From: Phallusia mammillata
Lineage: Eukaryota; Chordata; Ascidiacea; Phlebobranchia; Ascidiidae
Length of the DNA stretch: 64,000 nt
NCBI GenBank assembly: GCA_003260075.1
Contig: QLIY01000350.1
Span: 86,948-150,947 of the forward strand
Direction of reading: 5' to 3'
Both the position numbers and the translations under genes were made by a program. Positions 61,354-64,000 of the stretch are shown here, in pieces (the first letter of the stretch is position 1; the number at the start of each line of letters is the position of its first letter). The notes beneath the pieces were generated by a model. That model was given only the letters and a program-made list of their open reading frames with translations, was not told the origin of the DNA and ran no database searches.

Positions 61354-61649
61354 TTTAAACACCCAGCTACCAATGATATCAATAGAGAATATACAAGTAA
61401 TGGCATTCCAAATCAGTCACCGAAACCGTGCTACGCCTTATGAGCACCGTAAACTTGACTGCTGATGCGTTAATAAGGTATTACAAGCGCCAGTTGTTTA
61501 GTCATTTTTAAAGGTCGAAGTTCTCTGAAGGTCAATTAACCAAAAACAGAAAATTGAAAATATGACATTGTTTTGTTAGACCTGGGAGTATATAAATACA
61601 AAGAAAATTATTGAGTGCAGTTGGTATGTAAACAGGATAGGTACAAATC

Positions 61650-61689
61650 ACCGCTAAGTAGTTTTAAGAGACCGCAAGTGTTACTTTTC

Positions 61690-61765
<76 letters not shown>

Positions 61766-61835
61766 ATTTTGGGAAACCGCTGGAGAAATTTGGGGGACCG
61801 TTTCGGTCGCCCAAAACACCTTAAAAAAACACTGG
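61650..61835. mobile_element. hAT-type MITE relative interrupted by a 73-C run
   Basis: ACCGCTAAGTAGTTTTAAGA lies before, and GGAAACCGCTGGAGAAAT with the terminal CACCTTAAAAAAACACTG after, the C run 61691-61763. The same blocks flank about 45 bp of ordinary sequence in the nested copy at 38127-38268, which shows what the C run has replaced. Confidence 0.7.
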
Positions 61836-63015
61836 CGTACAATTACCTGTTTAACGAAATTATTTGAAATTCGACAAATGTTGCTGCATAAATATAACTT
61901 ACAGAAGTCACTTAAGTAACCGCTGATCTGCTCATAAAAACCTCGTAATTTTCTTTCACATAGAAACAAATTAGTGAAGAAGTGTGAAGCAAGTCGAAAA
62001 TAACGTCTTTAGCTAGTTAAGTGTAGGTTTAGGGTTGGGCAACGAGTCCTATCAGTCGAGTCTTAAGTCGAGTCCAGCCAGTAGAGGTTCGAGTCCCAAG
62101 TCAAGTCAAGTCATTAGATCAGGGGTCTTCAACCTTTTTAGCGAAATCGCCCCCTTTACAGGGCACTGACTCACAAATCGCCCCCTATGAGGTTGTTTAT
62201 TGCGTAAAAGTTCTTGCCTCTTAAGCATATGAAACAGTAGCATGCTCAAGCTGATGCGCCTCTTGTTCCTGGTGTTTGTTTGTGGAATAAAATCCAAAAA
62301 AATAGTGTCAAATGACTTTTTGCTTTGCATTTAGTTGTACTACATTTTTATTTTTAGCGGAACAGTTTCTTGATAAAAAAAAATACTTCTTTTTAAGCAT
62401 GGGTGATACGCGGTGACGATGCGTAACAATAAAGTGGTACGAGACCGCACAATGGTTGGGAATTATTGGAAGTTTATGCGCATTCGATACATTTCATCGA
62501 CATGCAATTCAATTGCGTCCAAAATCGACAGAGCGTACAAGACATTTCCCATTGTCGACACGCTTGAAACAAGTGGTTTGAGACGCTTCACGGTACAAAT
62601 ACGCTTACAGGAACTTTTTTGTGTCGAGGTTTACTGTGTAGAAAAATATTATTTGATTATTTGAAATGATTAAAAAAATTATTTGATAAATTTTCACTTT
62701 GTTTGATAACAGCCCTAACTTCAAGTAATACGCATCAGTTGGACCATTCGATTTGCTCAAGTGGCTGCAACGCTAATGCAACCGAAATAAAGTTTTTGCA
62801 TGCAGTAGCGACTTTGTTACGTTTATATAATTACGTAAAAATTAAGCAAAAATAACTACGCCTCGTGAATAGAAGTGCCGCTGTTGTTAGGTTGTAGCCA
62901 ACTGGACACGTTCTGTTAAGAAATTTTTTTTTTCGTTGGTGGTATACCGAATCCGAGTCAAGTCAAGTCTCAAGGTGTGACAAGTCCAAGTCAAGTCAAG
63001 TCTTTTTACATCTGA

Positions 63016-63220
63016 TACTCGAGTTACAGTGTTGAAAACACATTTGACGAGTTGACTTTTTTTCGTGTTGTGACCGAGTTTAACACAATGTTGCTCCGTA
63101 TGCTGTGTCGCCCCCCCCCCTACTCGAGTTACAGTGTTGAAAACACATTTGACGAGTTGACTTTTTTTGCGTGTTGTGACCGAGTTTAACACAATGTTGC
63201 TCCGTATGCTGTGTCCTTAG
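63016..63220. repeat. Direct duplication around C10
   Basis: TACTCGAGTTACAGTGTTG to CGTATGCTGTGTC is repeated from 63121, after ten C at 63111-63120, with a one-base difference. Confidence 0.85.
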
Positions 63221-63442
63221 GACTGATAGATTTGACGCTTGTCAAGTATTACCAATAGCTGAAGTAAGTAGTCATCATAAATGATTAAGTCAAGGTTCGG
63301 AAAGGAGCTGCCTACCAACGGGTTTTGGCCACAAAAATTCTTGCTTACTGTGAAGTTGCTGGACGATATGATGTTTGCAGGACGTAAGCAAATAATTCAA
63401 TTTTTTTTTACAGAAAGCATATTTTGTATTGCTACTGTGCAA

Positions 63443-64000
63443 ATGCTGTTGAAGATAAAAAAGAGGAGCGGTGATCGCAAACAAGAGATGAAGCGGATTA
63501 AGCGTTATACGGGATTTCTTGCTCTTTTCATAGCATGCTCATGCTTAATGTTGTACATTCTGCTCTATGTGACAGCTACACATACAATCCTAAGGTAAAT
63601 AGTTAAGTCGAAACATAATACATTCGCAGGGGATATTTCTTTGGTGTAGATCTGTGGTCTGACAAATTTTGCTGTAGCGATCCAAACTAGACAGCGTGAA
63701 ACACCTCATGGTCGACTGTTCACGTTTTTGACTTCAAAATTTTGACTGACAAAAAATTGTGCTTTTCAAAGCATCTCCCAATGTGTGTGCTCAAACTTCA
63801 AAATCCTATTTGCGAAACTAGCAACATGATTTGCTAAAGACATCTAAAGGCCATTCTTTCAAATTGTCTAATTATCGATCGACGACTGGTATAAACAAAT
63901 CATTAACTAGCAACCTTGTTCTTTGAACTCAGTTTTTTGCTGTTCTTGCAGCGACAAGGAAGGCTCAAAATGTCGCACACAAAAAACTTGCCGGGCGTCT
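63443..64000 (+). CDS. Type II membrane protein, N-terminal exons (partial)
   Basis: The first exon, 63443-63594, starts MLLKIKKRSGDRKQEMKRI and has one hydrophobic segment (about residues 25-43, FLALFIACSCLMLYILLYV) after a strongly basic tail. It ends in phase 2 at GTAAAT. A second exon from 63952 continues in frame to the window edge with a cysteine-containing, polar stretch. The layout, with a basic tail, a single anchor and a phase-2 first intron, is that of both GT31 genes to the left, so another Golgi glycosyltransferase is likely, but no catalytic motif is in the window. Confidence 0.5.

Larger units (their letters stand above)
59493..63442. other. Repeat-rich intergenic region
   Basis: No supported exon. 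It contains short tandem repeats (59874-60115), an intact hAT element with a duplicated right part, a 73-C run inside another hAT relative, GAGTCAAGTC-rich stretches (62040-62110 and 62945-63005), and a C10 duplication. A hAT-like left end, CAGGGGTCTTCAACC at 62120, and another, CAGTAGTTCTCAACG at 59770, have no visible partners. Confidence 0.55.

Noticed and set aside
59770-62135. Lone hAT-like left ends at 59770 and 62120
   Set aside because: No matching right end or target duplication could be found, so complete elements are not claimed.
1-64000. tRNA, rRNA, CRISPR arrays, phage or bacterial genes
   Set aside because: Nothing of this kind was recognised by eye. Intron-rich genes and DNA transposons mark it as animal nuclear DNA. 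A covariance search for small RNAs was not possible.

Overview
The window reads as the nuclear genome of a compact invertebrate chordate, most likely an ascidian tunicate of the Ciona type. This rests on many short introns, AT-rich intergenic DNA packed with small hAT and pogo-type elements, and vertebrate-like gene families in short multi-exon form. No prokaryotic, viral or organellar feature is seen. Coding sequence is split into small exons, so most long open frames are not genes. I rebuilt genes by joining exons at GT/AG sites with matching phase.

Layout: (1) About 3.7-9.9 kb, minus strand: N-terminal two thirds of a CREB3L1/CREB3L2-like (OASIS/CrebA) transcription factor; the bZIP and membrane part is not in the window. 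(2) 12.6-24.2 kb, minus: a 21-exon gene for a 1041-residue EF-hand protein resembling EFCAB6, a cilium/sperm family. (3) 28.7-47.8 kb, plus: a tandem array of four TMEM86 (YhhN, lysoplasmalogenase) paralogues, of which copies 3 and 4 are a recent duplication that includes upstream DNA. (4) 48.9-59.5 kb: two family-31 (beta-1,3-galactosyl/N-acetylglucosaminyl) glycosyltransferase genes, head to head; the plus-strand one carries a frameshift. (5) The right edge holds the first exons of another probable type II membrane protein.

Between and inside the genes are small non-autonomous DNA transposons. Several are hAT-type with exact 8-bp target duplications (22.3, 36.7, 38.0, 55.5 and 60.3 kb), and several are pogo/Tigger-like with TA duplications. 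There is also one 285-bp insertion with a 13-bp target duplication, beside a splice acceptor.

The assembly is visibly imperfect. A dozen or so runs of about ten C separate two copies of the same flanking sequence, three runs of 73-88 C interrupt genes or repeats, and single N characters sit at exact local duplications. I read the C runs as disguised gaps. They affect annotation in the EF-hand, TMEM86 and glycosyltransferase genes.

The genes do not form one pathway. TMEM86 enzymes act on ether lysolipids in membranes and the glycosyltransferases act in the Golgi. I found no evidence of a new molecular system. The most informative points are the TMEM86 array, the transposon-altered splice site in copy 1, the fold-back hAT end at 55.5 kb, the frameshifted glycosyltransferase and the disguised gaps.
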